Assembly: GCF_900108035.1 (NCBI RefSeq)
Contig: NZ_FNVS01000006.1
Span: 62,001 to 126,000, forward strand
From: Parabacteroides chinchillae
Lineage (GTDB): Bacteria; Bacteroidota; Bacteroidia; Bacteroidales; Tannerellaceae
Reading direction: 5' to 3'
DNA length: 64,000 bases
Position numbers and translations under genes: made by a program. The notes beneath the pieces were generated by a model. The model saw only the letters and a program-made list of their open reading frames with translations, did no database searches and was not told the origin of the DNA. Shown here piece by piece: positions 46,853-54,890 of the stretch; the first letter of the stretch is position 1, and the number at the start of each line of letters is the position of its first letter.

Positions 46853-48154
46853 TTATCCGAACAAAATCTTAAACCTTGTGAGTCCATCGGAATATGTCCG
46901 CAAAGAGAATGTACAATTATGCTTTAAAAGTACCTCACGAATAAAAATAAGGCCGATACCCTGCCCGTTAGGTTTAGTAGAAAAGAATGGACTGAACAGT
47001 TTCGTTTCCGTCTCTTTGTCGATACCTTTACCGGTGTCGGCTATTTCCAGGCAAACCGGAGAGCCGGATGTAGTGATATAGATTTCACCATCTTGTTCTA
47101 TAGATTCGGCAGCATTTTTTATGATATTTACTAATACCTGTTCAAAAAGGGAAGGGTCTAAATCGGCAACCGGAGATACTTCCGATAACTCCATCCTGAT
47201 CCGTATATTACGATTCTGGCAGATCATTTCCATAAAACGCTTGCAATAACTAACTACTTCATTTAACTGTACCGGCTGTAACTGCGGCTCCGGTATACGC
47301 ACAACGTCCGCAAAATTGGTTATAAACCGGCTCATACTATAACAACGATCCATGGAAACCTGCAACACATCGCCGACTTCAGACATATTATCCATTCCGT
47401 CAATGGCAGACTGCAACGTATCCAATGTAGAGGTAATACCTGCAGTGGTATTATTCACTTCATGAGCTATCATACGAATCACCTTCTCATACGCTTTCTT
47501 TTCGGCCTTAAACACTTCCTGTGTAAGTGTTTCCACCAGATAGAACGGATGATGAAAGCCTCTGTCTACAAACGAAGAATGAGTACATTTATAAATATTA
47601 GCATCATTCAGCCGAACAGTTTGGGAATCATACAACGGAATTTGCAATAGCTCCGAAGCCAATGGGGTATCTATTTCCGACAACTTTTTTCCAACCAGCT
47701 CCAATGATGTGTATGCTCCAAATATCTTACATGCAGCCGGATTAACGGACAAAACTTCGCGATCCAAGTTTAATATGACAACGCCCATAGGCGAGGCATT
47801 GATCAATAAATCCAGAAAATGGTTTTGTTCGCGAAGATGCAGCCGTTCATTCTTTAATTGTTCCATCATCTTGTTGAAAACATCTACTACACGATCGGCT
47901 TCTGTCTGCCCTACACGGCTCAACCGTGAACTAAAGTCCTGCTCCTTCAATAATTCCATACCGTTTCCTATCGTGTGCAACGGCCTGATAATACGACGAT
48001 AGAAAACGAGCATGTATACAACAGTAAGGACAACCAAGCCTTCTACGAAGAAAAACATCGGTTTGGAATATGAGAAAAAGACAAAATAGGTCAGTATTGC
48101 CAATATAATCAGCAATAAAACAGTAAATACCCAAAATAGTCCTTTTACTCTCAT
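46853..48154 (-). CDS. PAS histidine kinase partner of the sigma54 activator
   Basis: The 433-residue membrane sensor has two N-terminal helices (about 6-28 and 34-51) with almost no periplasmic loop, a HAMP-like segment (54-105), a PAS domain (about 112-210; PMGVVILNLDREVLSVNPAACKIFG), the dimerisation helix with phospho-His231 in IAHEVNNTTAGI, and a HATPase with VNIIKNAAESI, IADTGKGID and GQGIGLIFIREV. The layout is that of NtrY/NtrB-type kinases, which signal to NtrC-type regulators. It follows the sigma54 activator gene by 13 bp, so they form a pair. The lack of a loop suggests it senses a membrane or cytoplasmic cue. Confidence 0.93.
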   Translation of the reverse strand: MRVKGLFWVFTVLLLIILAILTYFVFFSYSKPMFFFVEGLVVLTVVYMLVFYRRIIRPLHTIGNGMELLKEQDFSSRLSRVGQTEADRVVDVFNKMMEQLKNERLHLREQNHFLDLLINASPMGVVILNLDREVLSVNPAACKIFGAYTSLELVGKKLSEIDTPLASELLQIPLYDSQTVRLNDANIYKCTHSSFVDRGFHHPFYLVETLTQEVFKAEKKAYEKVIRMIAHEVNNTTAGITSTLDTLQSAIDGMDNMSEVGDVLQVSMDRCYSMSRFITNFADVVRIPEPQLQPVQLNEVVSYCKRFMEMICQNRNIRIRMELSEVSPVADLDPSLFEQVLVNIIKNAAESIEQDGEIYITTSGSPVCLEIADTGKGIDKETETKLFSPFFSTKPNGQGIGLIFIREVLLKHNCTFSLRTYSDGLTRFKILFG

Positions 48155-48167
48155 CCTATAATCTCAA

Positions 48168-49538
48168 CTATTTATCGACAGGAATATCATATTTTTCCAA
48201 CCGGCGATACAAAGCCGCCCTGCTAATACCCAAAGCAGTTGCCACATGAGAAAGATTGCCATTATGCGTTTCCAGTGCCTGAAGTATAGTTTGCTTTTCC
48301 AATTCATCCAGGGTAAGACCTTCAAAAGAAGTAGGGATAGAGCGCTTTGTTTCCATAACATTATGACATTGTCCTTCAAAATCGGACACATCTATAACAG
48401 ATTTACCCGACACCAGCATAGTACGTTCAACCAGATTTTTCAGTTCCCGGATATTACCCGGATAGGGCAAACGTTGTAAATAAGTCAAAGCTTCCGAAGA
48501 AAACCGCACATTAGCCAGACCATTCATCTCCGATTGTCTGTCTGCGAAATAACGGGCTAGCAAAGGTATATCTTCTCTGCGCTCACGTAAGGCAGGCAGA
48601 TGAACAGTAATCAAATTTATACGGTAAAACAGATCTTCTCTGAATGTACGTGCCGCCACCATTTCGGGAAGACTGCAATTAGTGGCGCTTACTACGCGGA
48701 TATCGACTTTCCGGGGACGGCTATCGCCCAATACTTCAAATGTCTGGTCTTGCAACACACGAAGCAACTTTACCTGGCAAGACAACTCCAGATCACCTAT
48801 TTCATCAAGAAATATCGTACCTTTGTTAGCCATCTCAAAACGTCCGGTGCGGTCAATATAGGCATCTGTAAAAGCCCCTTTCTTATGCCCGAACATTTCA
48901 CTTTCAAAAAGGCTTTGCGAAAGACCTCCCAAGTTCACTTTCACAAATGCTTCCTTAGCACGCGGACTATTGGCATGAATCGCTTCCGCTATCAGCTCTT
49001 TACCTGTACCGCTTTCCCCGGTAATCAATACCGATGCATTGGTAGGAGCTATACGTGAAACTGTTCCCAGCACATCCATCAAGGCAGTGCTTTGTCCTAT
49101 AATCTTATCAAAATGAAATTTATTATCAGCATCCGTACGGTTAAGAGGCTCCTTCTTCTCCGTTTTCTGTTCGCAAAGTTCCAAAGCCGTATTAATAGAT
49201 TTCAGAAGCACCAGGTTGTTCCACGGCTTCGTAATAAAATCGAATGCCCCAGCCTGCATTCCCTGTACGGCCAGTGAAATTGATCCCCAAGCCGTCATCA
49301 ATATTACAGGTACATCGGGGCGGAAAATTTTTACTTGCTTCAAGAGTTGTATGCCCTCCTCGCCTGTCGTAGTCATGGTAAAATTCATATCCATCAGTAT
49401 AAGCCGGGGAGCTGTTGCACGCACAATCGCCAAAGCCTCTTTTGGACCCGGCACAGCTTCCGTCTCGTAACCTGCACGTTTCAACAAAAAAGTCAGCGAG
49501 GAACGTACCACGGCGTCATCATCTATAATCAATATCAT
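48168..49538 (-). CDS. NtrC-family sigma54-dependent response regulator
   Basis: The 456-residue protein has a receiver (1-125, acidic pocket IDDD, phospho-Asp50 in LILMDMNF), an AAA+ domain (about 145-370) with Walker A GESGTGKE (174-181), the sigma54-contact loop GAFTDA (221-226), Walker B TIFLDEIGDL, the arginine-finger region FREDLFYRINLITVHLPALRERREDIPLL, and a C-terminal Fis-type HTH (NLSHVATALGISRAALYRRLEKY). It should activate RNA polymerase bound by RpoN. GAFTDA instead of GAFTGA is, as I recall, common in this phylum. It is followed by its kinase and lies next to tolC; two matching sigma54 promoters are found at tolC and the HlyD-type gene. Confidence 0.95.
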   Translation of the reverse strand: MILIIDDDAVVRSSLTFLLKRAGYETEAVPGPKEALAIVRATAPRLILMDMNFTMTTTGEEGIQLLKQVKIFRPDVPVILMTAWGSISLAVQGMQAGAFDFITKPWNNLVLLKSINTALELCEQKTEKKEPLNRTDADNKFHFDKIIGQSTALMDVLGTVSRIAPTNASVLITGESGTGKELIAEAIHANSPRAKEAFVKVNLGGLSQSLFESEMFGHKKGAFTDAYIDRTGRFEMANKGTIFLDEIGDLELSCQVKLLRVLQDQTFEVLGDSRPRKVDIRVVSATNCSLPEMVAARTFREDLFYRINLITVHLPALRERREDIPLLARYFADRQSEMNGLANVRFSSEALTYLQRLPYPGNIRELKNLVERTMLVSGKSVIDVSDFEGQCHNVMETKRSIPTSFEGLTLDELEKQTILQALETHNGNLSHVATALGISRAALYRRLEKYDIPVDK

Positions 49539-49668
49539 AAACTCTTCTGTATTTGATTACAAAGGTAATTTTAATTATTTAATATCGCTTAGCTTAGTAA
49601 TTAAGTAGAATACTTCTTTCTCTATTCTTAACTACTTGACTACTTTAACTTCTAATATTCCCGACTGC

Positions 49669-51156
49669 TTAACTCCTCTTTACGATTTCCTCAAAGTCTG
49701 CATCCAGATTATGCCTGTTAATAAAGTCGTACAACGTCATACTACGGATGTTGTAAAAGTAATACCAGTAGTTATACAGCTCCTGGATATGCTTCTGGCG
49801 CGCATTATCTTTTGAACTCTGCGCATCATTCAAATCGAGAATGTCTATCTTGCCGATCATAAAAGTCTCTATCGAAGTTTTATACCGTTTGCCGGCCAGT
49901 GTATCTACCTCTGCTGCTATTTCAAGCTGGGCAGCCTGGTTATTAAAGTTCTCAACCAATAAGAAGACATTCTGATTAAAATTCATCTGCTCCTGTCGCG
50001 TCTTAGATAAAACGACCTCGCGGTTAGACTCGGCTACTTTTACCTTTCCCTTCCGTTTTCCCCAGTCGAGAAGAGGAATAGTTACTCCAACTTCCACAAT
50101 CTGGTTATCTTTTAAATGGTTATAGGCAGCCCCCATCGTATGGTCTTTTCCTGTATATCCGATGGAAGCAAACAGGTTAATGCTACGGCGATTTCCTTTA
50201 GCTGTAGCTACATCATAGTCAGCCTCTAGCTGGCGACGAAGAATATTCTTTGCCAGAGAGTTATTTTCCTGAGCCTTTTCCAATACTTCATGATAATCCA
50301 TCCGCACGCCCGGCACAGTTTCGGGTACTACCGGAACCACTATATCTTGTTCGCTCAAAGCCAGAAAAGAACGAAGCTGGAACATATTTGCATTAAAACC
50401 GGATTGTGCTTCGGTAAGCAGTCCTTTTGCCTGCAAAGCCGATTGCTTCAAACGCATTAATTCGCTTTCCGAGATATGTCCTATCTTACGTTTCGCCACA
50501 GCAATATCATACAACTTATTGGCATTTTCAAGATTTTGCTGTGCTATATGCATATTCTCCTGGGCAAGCAAAAGACTAAAGAAGTTGTTAATCGTGGTAA
50601 GCGTAACTTTCTCTACGCTCTCAATATAAGATGCTTTTGCCTCCTGATAGCGCACAGGCTCGATACGACGTTTCCATTTTTGATCATTCACTCCGAAAAT
50701 AGGCTGGGTCAAGGTCAAACCAACCGGCACACTCATATATTCGTTATAAGCTCCGGTGCCTAGCTGGCGTGTAAAGTCCAGTGATGTATTCAATGATATC
50801 TTACCGCCTGTCAAGGCTATATTCTGTTCGATGGCAAGTTCTCCGGTCAATCCCAACGAATTATCCTGTACGTATGTATAAGCACCGTCCGATTGCTGAT
50901 ATTTACTATATTTCTTATTATAAGAAGGCAGCGTACCGGTAAACATTACTTCAGGAAGCTGGTCTGCACGGTGCGTACGATATTCCCAGTAAGCCGTACG
51001 CAACTCATTTAATGCAACAGCAGCATCAACAGACTGAATCTGGGCAATAGTAATAGCATCTTTCAACGTAAGCCTCACTATATGTGTATTATCTTCTGCC
51101 CGCAAACAAGCTATGTCAACCAGTAAGCAGGCAATAGCAATATAAACCTTTTTCAT
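49669..51156 (-). CDS. TolC-family outer-membrane channel
   Basis: TolC proteins form the outer-membrane exit duct of tripartite exporters. The start at ATG 51156 (495 residues) gives a signal peptide (MKKVYIAIACLLVDIACLRA-E); the upstream in-frame start lies in the promoter. The body consists of two repeats of long helices typical of OEP/TolC: VRLTLKDAITIAQIQSVDAAVALNELR, VTLTTINNFFSLLLAQENMHIAQQNLENAN and the second-repeat IDILDLNDAQSSKDNARQKHIQELYNYWYYFYNIRSM. A sigma54 promoter lies 29 bp upstream (51185-51199). Its partners are probably the HlyD/FtsX/ABC genes at 54.9-62.0 kb, which carry the same promoter type. Confidence 0.93.
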   Translation of the reverse strand: MKKVYIAIACLLVDIACLRAEDNTHIVRLTLKDAITIAQIQSVDAAVALNELRTAYWEYRTHRADQLPEVMFTGTLPSYNKKYSKYQQSDGAYTYVQDNSLGLTGELAIEQNIALTGGKISLNTSLDFTRQLGTGAYNEYMSVPVGLTLTQPIFGVNDQKWKRRIEPVRYQEAKASYIESVEKVTLTTINNFFSLLLAQENMHIAQQNLENANKLYDIAVAKRKIGHISESELMRLKQSALQAKGLLTEAQSGFNANMFQLRSFLALSEQDIVVPVVPETVPGVRMDYHEVLEKAQENNSLAKNILRRQLEADYDVATAKGNRRSINLFASIGYTGKDHTMGAAYNHLKDNQIVEVGVTIPLLDWGKRKGKVKVAESNREVVLSKTRQEQMNFNQNVFLLVENFNNQAAQLEIAAEVDTLAGKRYKTSIETFMIGKIDILDLNDAQSSKDNARQKHIQELYNYWYYFYNIRSMTLYDFINRHNLDADFEEIVKRS

Positions 51157-51184
51157 GCTCGTATCCGTTTTTGCCACATACAAG

Positions 51185-51199
51185 GCAAAAGCTATGCCA
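51185..51199 (-). promoter_or_regulatory. Sigma54 (-24/-12) promoter of tolC
   Basis: The minus strand reads TGGCATAGCTTTTGC, matching TGGCAnnnnnnTTGC with exact GG-GC spacing. Predicted transcription would start near 51173, 17 bp before the ATG at 51156. The same element with the same surroundings occurs at 62040-62054. Confidence 0.85.
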
Positions 51200-51243
51200 A
51201 AAACGTACCCTATTGATAATCTGAATTGTACTAATCAATGCAC

Positions 51244-51268
51244 TGTTCGGAAACGGACACTGTGTTCG
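51244..51268. promoter_or_regulatory. Upstream activator site for the tolC sigma54 promoter
   Basis: TGTTC-N6-GGACA followed by a third half site TGTTCG lies exactly 44 bp upstream of the -24 element. The copy at 62099-62123 is the perfect TGTTC-N6-GAACA form with the same third half site and spacing. It is the probable binding site of the NtrC-type regulator. Confidence 0.75.
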
Positions 51269-51270
51269 TT

Positions 51271-51300
51271 TTTGAAATCATCAGGAATTATATATCTTTG
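51271..51300 (+). promoter_or_regulatory. Housekeeping promoter of the lemA operon
   Basis: TTTG (51271-51274), 18-bp spacer, TATCTTTG (51293-51300), a full match to the Bacteroides consensus, 27 bp before the lemA ATG at 51328 and directly beside the activator site. Confidence 0.7.
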
Positions 51301-51327
51301 CCCGGCATTCAAATAAAACAATTCACC

Positions 51328-51852
51328 ATGTCGGCAACAACACTCTCCATATTATGTACTATTGTAGTCGTACTCATTTGTACCTTCATATATAACTCCT
51401 TGATCGGCAAAAGAAATCAAGCTGAAAACGCATTCGCTACTATCGATGTAATGCTAAAAAAACGCTACGACCTGATACCCAGCCTCGTCACCGTAGTCAA
51501 GCAATACGCCGCCCACGAGAAAGAACTATTTGCACAGATTGCCGAAACAAGAAGCAAAAATTATGCGGATATGTCGGACAGTGATAAAATGGAACTGGAC
51601 AAATCGTTCGGTCAGGCCAGCGAAAAGCTCATGATCATAGCCGAAAGCTACCCCGAACTGAAAGCTTCCGATAACTTTATGCAGTTGCAACGTGCCATCA
51701 ACGAAACGGAAGAACAGCTCTCTGCCGCACGCCGTGCCTACAATGCTGCCGTAACCGACTACAACAATAAAGTAGAAAGCTTTCCTTCCAACCTGATAGC
51801 AGGCCTGTTTAAGTTCTCGCGCAAAAACGTTTATACATACAATCATGAATAA
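51328..51852 (+). CDS. lemA: LemA family protein
   Basis: ATG 51328 gives a 174-residue product with an N-terminal membrane anchor (ILCTIVVVLICTFIYNSLI) and the LemA helical bundle: RNQAENAFATIDVMLKKRYDLIPSLVTVVKQYA, YPELKASDNFMQLQRAINETEEQLSAARRAYN and the C-terminal FPSNLIAGLF. The upstream in-frame ATG at 51238 is rejected because the promoter lies between. LemA proteins are anchored helical proteins of unclear role. The stop overlaps the DUF3137 start by 8 bp, a pairing common in the phylum. Confidence 0.93.
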   Translation: MSATTLSILCTIVVVLICTFIYNSLIGKRNQAENAFATIDVMLKKRYDLIPSLVTVVKQYAAHEKELFAQIAETRSKNYADMSDSDKMELDKSFGQASEKLMIIAESYPELKASDNFMQLQRAINETEEQLSAARRAYNAAVTDYNNKVESFPSNLIAGLFKFSRKNVYTYNHE

Positions 51853-52777
51853 TATCCTATCTTTTGAAGAAATCATGAACAGGTTGGCTCCGGTTATCCG
51901 CGAACTGGAAGAAACCCGTATCGCCCAGCTTACCGATGCCAAGAAGAAAAGTGCAGTCTGGGGATGCTGTATTATCCTGATAGCAGTAATTATCTCACTG
52001 ATTGCAACATCTGCGCCCGGCCCCGGGGTGTTTTTCGGGCTTTTACTTACCATCCTGGCTACAATGATCATCTTCAACAGCCATTCCAAACGCCTGTCTC
52101 CGAAGTATAAGAAAGAATTGATAGGGAAACTGATAGAAGGAATAGTTGAAAACGGAAGATACGAACCCGATTCCGGTCTGTCTGAAAGCGAATTCAACAG
52201 CACCGGCCTTTTCAACACCCCCGACCGTTACAAAAGCGAAGACCTGATTAGCGGAAAGATAGGAAAGACCCCCTTCTGCTTTGCCGAAGTGCATGCCGAA
52301 GAAAAGCATACTACCACAAACTCGAAAGGACAGACCACTACCACATGGGTTACCCTGTTCAAAGGCTTCATGTTTATTGCCGATTTTAACAAAGACTTCG
52401 CCGCACGCACCCTTGTACACCGTAACTCTTTCCTGAACTTTATGATGGGCAACAGGGTTAAACTGGAAGACCCGGTATTTGAAAAGCATTTCGACGTCTT
52501 TTCGACCGATCAGGTAGAAGCCCGCTATATCCTGTCGCCAGCCATGATGGAGCGGATGATCAAGCTGGATGAACAGTTCGATAACGACCTCCTGTTCAGT
52601 TTCTACCAGTCCAAAGTGGTTATCATGGTGAAGTGCAGCCGCGATCATTTCGAATCCAGTATCCTGCGTCCGGTCAACCAGACGAAAACGCTGCAAGAGG
52701 AGTACAACACAATAGTATCCCTTGTTTCCATCATCGAGGCACTGGATTTAAACACACGCATCTGGAGCAAAGAATAA
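51845..52777 (+). CDS. DUF3137 membrane protein
   Basis: The 310-residue protein has a short cytoplasmic helix, two adjacent membrane helices (about 38-78; IILIAVIISLIATSAPGPGVFFGLLLTILATMIIF as two segments) and a C-terminal cytoplasmic beta-rich domain with ISGKIGKTPFCFAEVHAEEK, LFKGFMFIADFNKDF and the ending SILRPVNQTKTLQEEYNTIVSLVSIIEALDLNTRIWSK. This is the DUF3137 pattern (Galanin-like). It is co-translated with lemA, so both likely act together at the membrane; no function is established. Confidence 0.85.
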   Translation: MNNILSFEEIMNRLAPVIRELEETRIAQLTDAKKKSAVWGCCIILIAVIISLIATSAPGPGVFFGLLLTILATMIIFNSHSKRLSPKYKKELIGKLIEGIVENGRYEPDSGLSESEFNSTGLFNTPDRYKSEDLISGKIGKTPFCFAEVHAEEKHTTTNSKGQTTTTWVTLFKGFMFIADFNKDFAARTLVHRNSFLNFMMGNRVKLEDPVFEKHFDVFSTDQVEARYILSPAMMERMIKLDEQFDNDLLFSFYQSKVVIMVKCSRDHFESSILRPVNQTKTLQEEYNTIVSLVSIIEALDLNTRIWSKE

Positions 52778-52795
52778 CCCTAAAAGAACAAATAA

Positions 52796-53173
52796 ATGAA
52801 GAACGACGGTTTTACATTCAATAAGAGGCTGCAGAGTTTCAAGTACGCATTCAACGGCATACGCCTGCTGATAACCAAAGAACACAATGCCTGGATTCAT
52901 TGCTTTGCTGCAATATGCGTAATCATCGCAGGATTCCTTTTCGACCTTTCGCGCATGGAATGGATTGCGGTCTGCATCGTTATCGGGGCAGTATTAGCTG
53001 CCGAAGCGGTCAATTCGTCCATCGAGGCCCTGGCCGATCTGGTTTCTCCCGGGTACAATGAAGCGGTCAAACGCACGAAAGACCTGGCAGCAGGAGCTGT
53101 ATTGATTACGGCAATAGCTGCAGCAGTGGCAGGGGCAATCATCTTTGTTCCCAAGATGATCGGGATGCCTTAA
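52796..53173 (+). CDS. dgkA: Diacylglycerol/undecaprenol kinase (DgkA family)
   Basis: The 125-residue integral membrane kinase has three helices and the family motif AEAVNSSIEALADLVSPGYNEAVKRTKDLAAGAV, with the catalytic Glu and the Asn-Ser-Ser-Ile-Glu core. Members phosphorylate diacylglycerol or undecaprenol; the shorter Gram-positive-like architecture leaves the lipid open. FTFNKRLQSFKYAFNGIRLLI is the usual N-terminus. It lies 18 bp after DUF3137 and upstream of a PAP2 phosphatase, so the pair could set the phosphorylation state of one lipid. Confidence 0.92.
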   Translation: MKNDGFTFNKRLQSFKYAFNGIRLLITKEHNAWIHCFAAICVIIAGFLFDLSRMEWIAVCIVIGAVLAAEAVNSSIEALADLVSPGYNEAVKRTKDLAAGAVLITAIAAAVAGAIIFVPKMIGMP

Positions 53174-53256
53174 CCCTTTTGCAGGAGGAAGTAATAGTAA
53201 AGCAATATTATCCCCTATTCCCCGTTACATAACGAAGTCTATATCATCTACAACTT

Positions 53257-53817
53257 ATGAAACAAACAATCATAACCCTATTTACCCTCCTCTTTCTTAT
53301 CAGTGGAGTGAACGCTCAAAAGATAGAAGTCGGCGGTAGCCGGAAAGCCGTACGTACATCAGGCGACGTACTGGTGTTTCTTACCCCTGTGGCCAGTCTG
53401 GCCGCTACATTGGCCATACAGGACTGGCAGGGCTTGAAACAAGGAGCATTGTCAGGAGTAACCACCATAGGGCTTACCTACGCGCTGAAATACATCGTTA
53501 AGAAAGAACGGCCGGACCACAGCGACATGCACTCCTTCCCCTCGATGCACACCTCCGTATCGTTTGCAGGAGCAGCCTTTATACAACGCCGCTACGGCTG
53601 GAAATGGGGCGTGCCGGCCTACCTGGTATCTACCTACGTCGGATGGAGCCGCGTATATGGCAAAAAGCACGACTGGTGGGACGTAGCCGCCGGAGCCGCC
53701 ATTGGTGCGGGCAGTGCTTACATCTTTACCCGACCTTTTGCCAGGAAGCACAACCTCTCCATAAGCCCCGTCGCCGGAGACGGGCATTACGGAGTGTATG
53801 CATCGATGACTTTCTAG
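53257..53817 (+). CDS. PAP2-family membrane phosphatase
   Basis: The 186-residue protein has a signal peptide (ending GVNA-Q) and the three PAP2 catalytic motifs: KKERPDHSD, SFPSMHTS and SRVYGKKHDWWDV, with the two His residues and the Asp required for the acid phosphatase cycle. It most likely hydrolyses a lipid phosphate or diphosphate (phosphatidate, undecaprenyl diphosphate) on the periplasmic side. It follows dgkA by 83 bp. The substrate is inferred from the family only. Confidence 0.9.
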   Translation: MKQTIITLFTLLFLISGVNAQKIEVGGSRKAVRTSGDVLVFLTPVASLAATLAIQDWQGLKQGALSGVTTIGLTYALKYIVKKERPDHSDMHSFPSMHTSVSFAGAAFIQRRYGWKWGVPAYLVSTYVGWSRVYGKKHDWWDVAAGAAIGAGSAYIFTRPFARKHNLSISPVAGDGHYGVYASMTF

Positions 53818-53873
53818 TAAGAGGACAATGGACAGGTAAAATACCGCTCACACAACTGCCAACTGTCAACTGC

Positions 53874-53904
53874 TTTGTCCATTGCTACATTTTTCTTACC
53901 TTTA
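53874..53904 (+). promoter_or_regulatory. Promoter of the HU-like DUF4469 gene
   Basis: TTTG (53874-53877), 19-bp spacer, TACCTTTA (53897-53904), one mismatch from consensus, 26 bp before ATG 53931. It shows that the true start is not within PAP2. Confidence 0.65.
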
Positions 53905-53930
53905 CCCCATCACCAAAAACACTAAACAGC

Positions 53931-54728
53931 ATGGATAAAGCATTACCACCTTCGGAACACCGTCCAAAACCTCAAAAGGTATATATCCGCCTGAGCCAAA
54001 GCAATCTGCCCGGACAGGAAGAGACGTTCAAAGGGCACGTAACCCAACGCCCGTCTATCAATGTTGAAGAACTGGCCGAGCGGCTGCACAAGAATGGCTG
54101 CGGGTGCCGGCCCGAAACCCTTATCAGCAACTACCGCCTGATGACGAACGAGATATACAACGCCCTGGAAAGAGGCTACAATGTAGACTTCGACCTGGGC
54201 AGGGTGGAAATATCGGCAAACGGCAGTTTCAATGGCCACTTCGACCGCTTCGACCCGAAGCGCCATCATTGCATCCCTGTCTTCCGCCCCTCGCCCCGCC
54301 TCCGCCAGTTGGCCGGAGACATCCGCGGAGAGGTGTCCGAACTGGGAGCCGTCAATTCTCCCTGGCCAGTCCACGTATCCACCCTGAGTATCATACAGAT
54401 GGAGCAAGCCGGCCAACACGCCCCCGCCCCCATCCCCGCCGGCTACAACGATCCGCTATGGGTGTACGGCCAACGCCTCAAGATAATGGGCGACCTGCCC
54501 GAAGTAGGCGTTTATCTAACCTGTGAAGGAACGGGCGAAACTTGCCTCATCCCTTCCAACAAACTCTATATCAACACAGACAGCGAGTTATGCTTTGCCT
54601 CACCCCTACCGCTAACGGCCGGAGAGTGGACACTGAACGTATGCACGCAATACAACTACCGCTATCGGTTGTACAAGAAGCCTCGTATGGGATCGATTAC
54701 CTTTACCGTATCAAACGATGCTCCCTAG
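53931..54728 (+). CDS. HU-like DNA-binding protein with DUF4469 C-terminal domain
   Basis: The ATG at 53931 gives 265 residues. The N-terminal two-thirds (to about 165) resembles Bacteroidetes HU-like histone-fold variants: INVEELAERLHKNGCGCRPETLISNYRLMTNEIYNALERGYNVDFDLGRVEISANGSF. The C-terminal DUF4469 domain is Ig-like: DPLWVYGQRLKIMGDLPEVGVYLTCEGTGE, and LTAGEWTLNVCTQYNYRYRL. Such proteins are frequent, variable and of unknown target. The stop codon TAG (54726-54728) lies inside the first of four palindromes, so the coding region runs into a repeat array. A longer in-frame extension into PAP2 is rejected because of the promoter at 53874. Confidence 0.85.
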   Translation: MDKALPPSEHRPKPQKVYIRLSQSNLPGQEETFKGHVTQRPSINVEELAERLHKNGCGCRPETLISNYRLMTNEIYNALERGYNVDFDLGRVEISANGSFNGHFDRFDPKRHHCIPVFRPSPRLRQLAGDIRGEVSELGAVNSPWPVHVSTLSIIQMEQAGQHAPAPIPAGYNDPLWVYGQRLKIMGDLPEVGVYLTCEGTGETCLIPSNKLYINTDSELCFASPLPLTAGEWTLNVCTQYNYRYRLYKKPRMGSITFTVSNDAP

Positions 54729-54805
54729 GTAGGGAGATAAATTCTCCCTAGGTAAGGAGAAATGTTCTCCCTAAGTAGGGAGATAACTTCCCCCTAGCTA
54801 GGGAG
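54721..54805. repeat. Four 16-bp palindromes at 23-bp spacing
   Basis: CTCCCTAGGTAGGGAG (54721-54736) and three variants (54744-54759, 54767-54782, 54790-54805) are separated by 7-bp spacers such as ATAAATT. The first unit contains the stop codon of the HU-like gene. Each can form a short hairpin; there is no T-run. Confidence 0.88.
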
Positions 54806-54838
54806 CATTGTCTGCTGGCCTAAGCCCAAGGTATTCGG

Positions 54839-54884
54839 GGTGGTAATGTCACGTACCGTGGGGTAGTAATGTCATGCACCGTGG
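54839..54884. repeat. Two 23-bp direct repeats
   Basis: Units 54839-54861 and 54862-54884 both fit GGTnGTAATGTCAnGnACCGTGG and lie directly before the stop of the leftmost FtsX-like gene. The gap 54729-54890 contains only these and the palindrome array. Confidence 0.8.
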
Positions 54885-54890
54885 AGGCCG

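Noticed and set aside
48861-48878. GAFTDA loop read as loss of sigma54 contact in the NtrC-type regulator
   Set aside because: The change is common in Bacteroidetes regulators as I recall, all other AAA+ motifs are intact, and matching sigma54 promoters are nearby.
51269-51327. lemA as a target of the same sigma54 activator
   Set aside because: No GG-N10-GC element faces lemA; a consensus housekeeping promoter (51271-51300) is present instead.
53604-53930. In-frame N-terminal extension of the HU-like protein
   Set aside because: It lies inside the PAP2 gene in another frame and crosses a good promoter at 53874-53904; the domain begins after ATG 53931.
54721-54805. Palindrome array as a CRISPR
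   Set aside because: Spacers are only 7 bp and themselves similar; repeat units are 16-bp palindromes and no cas gene is present.
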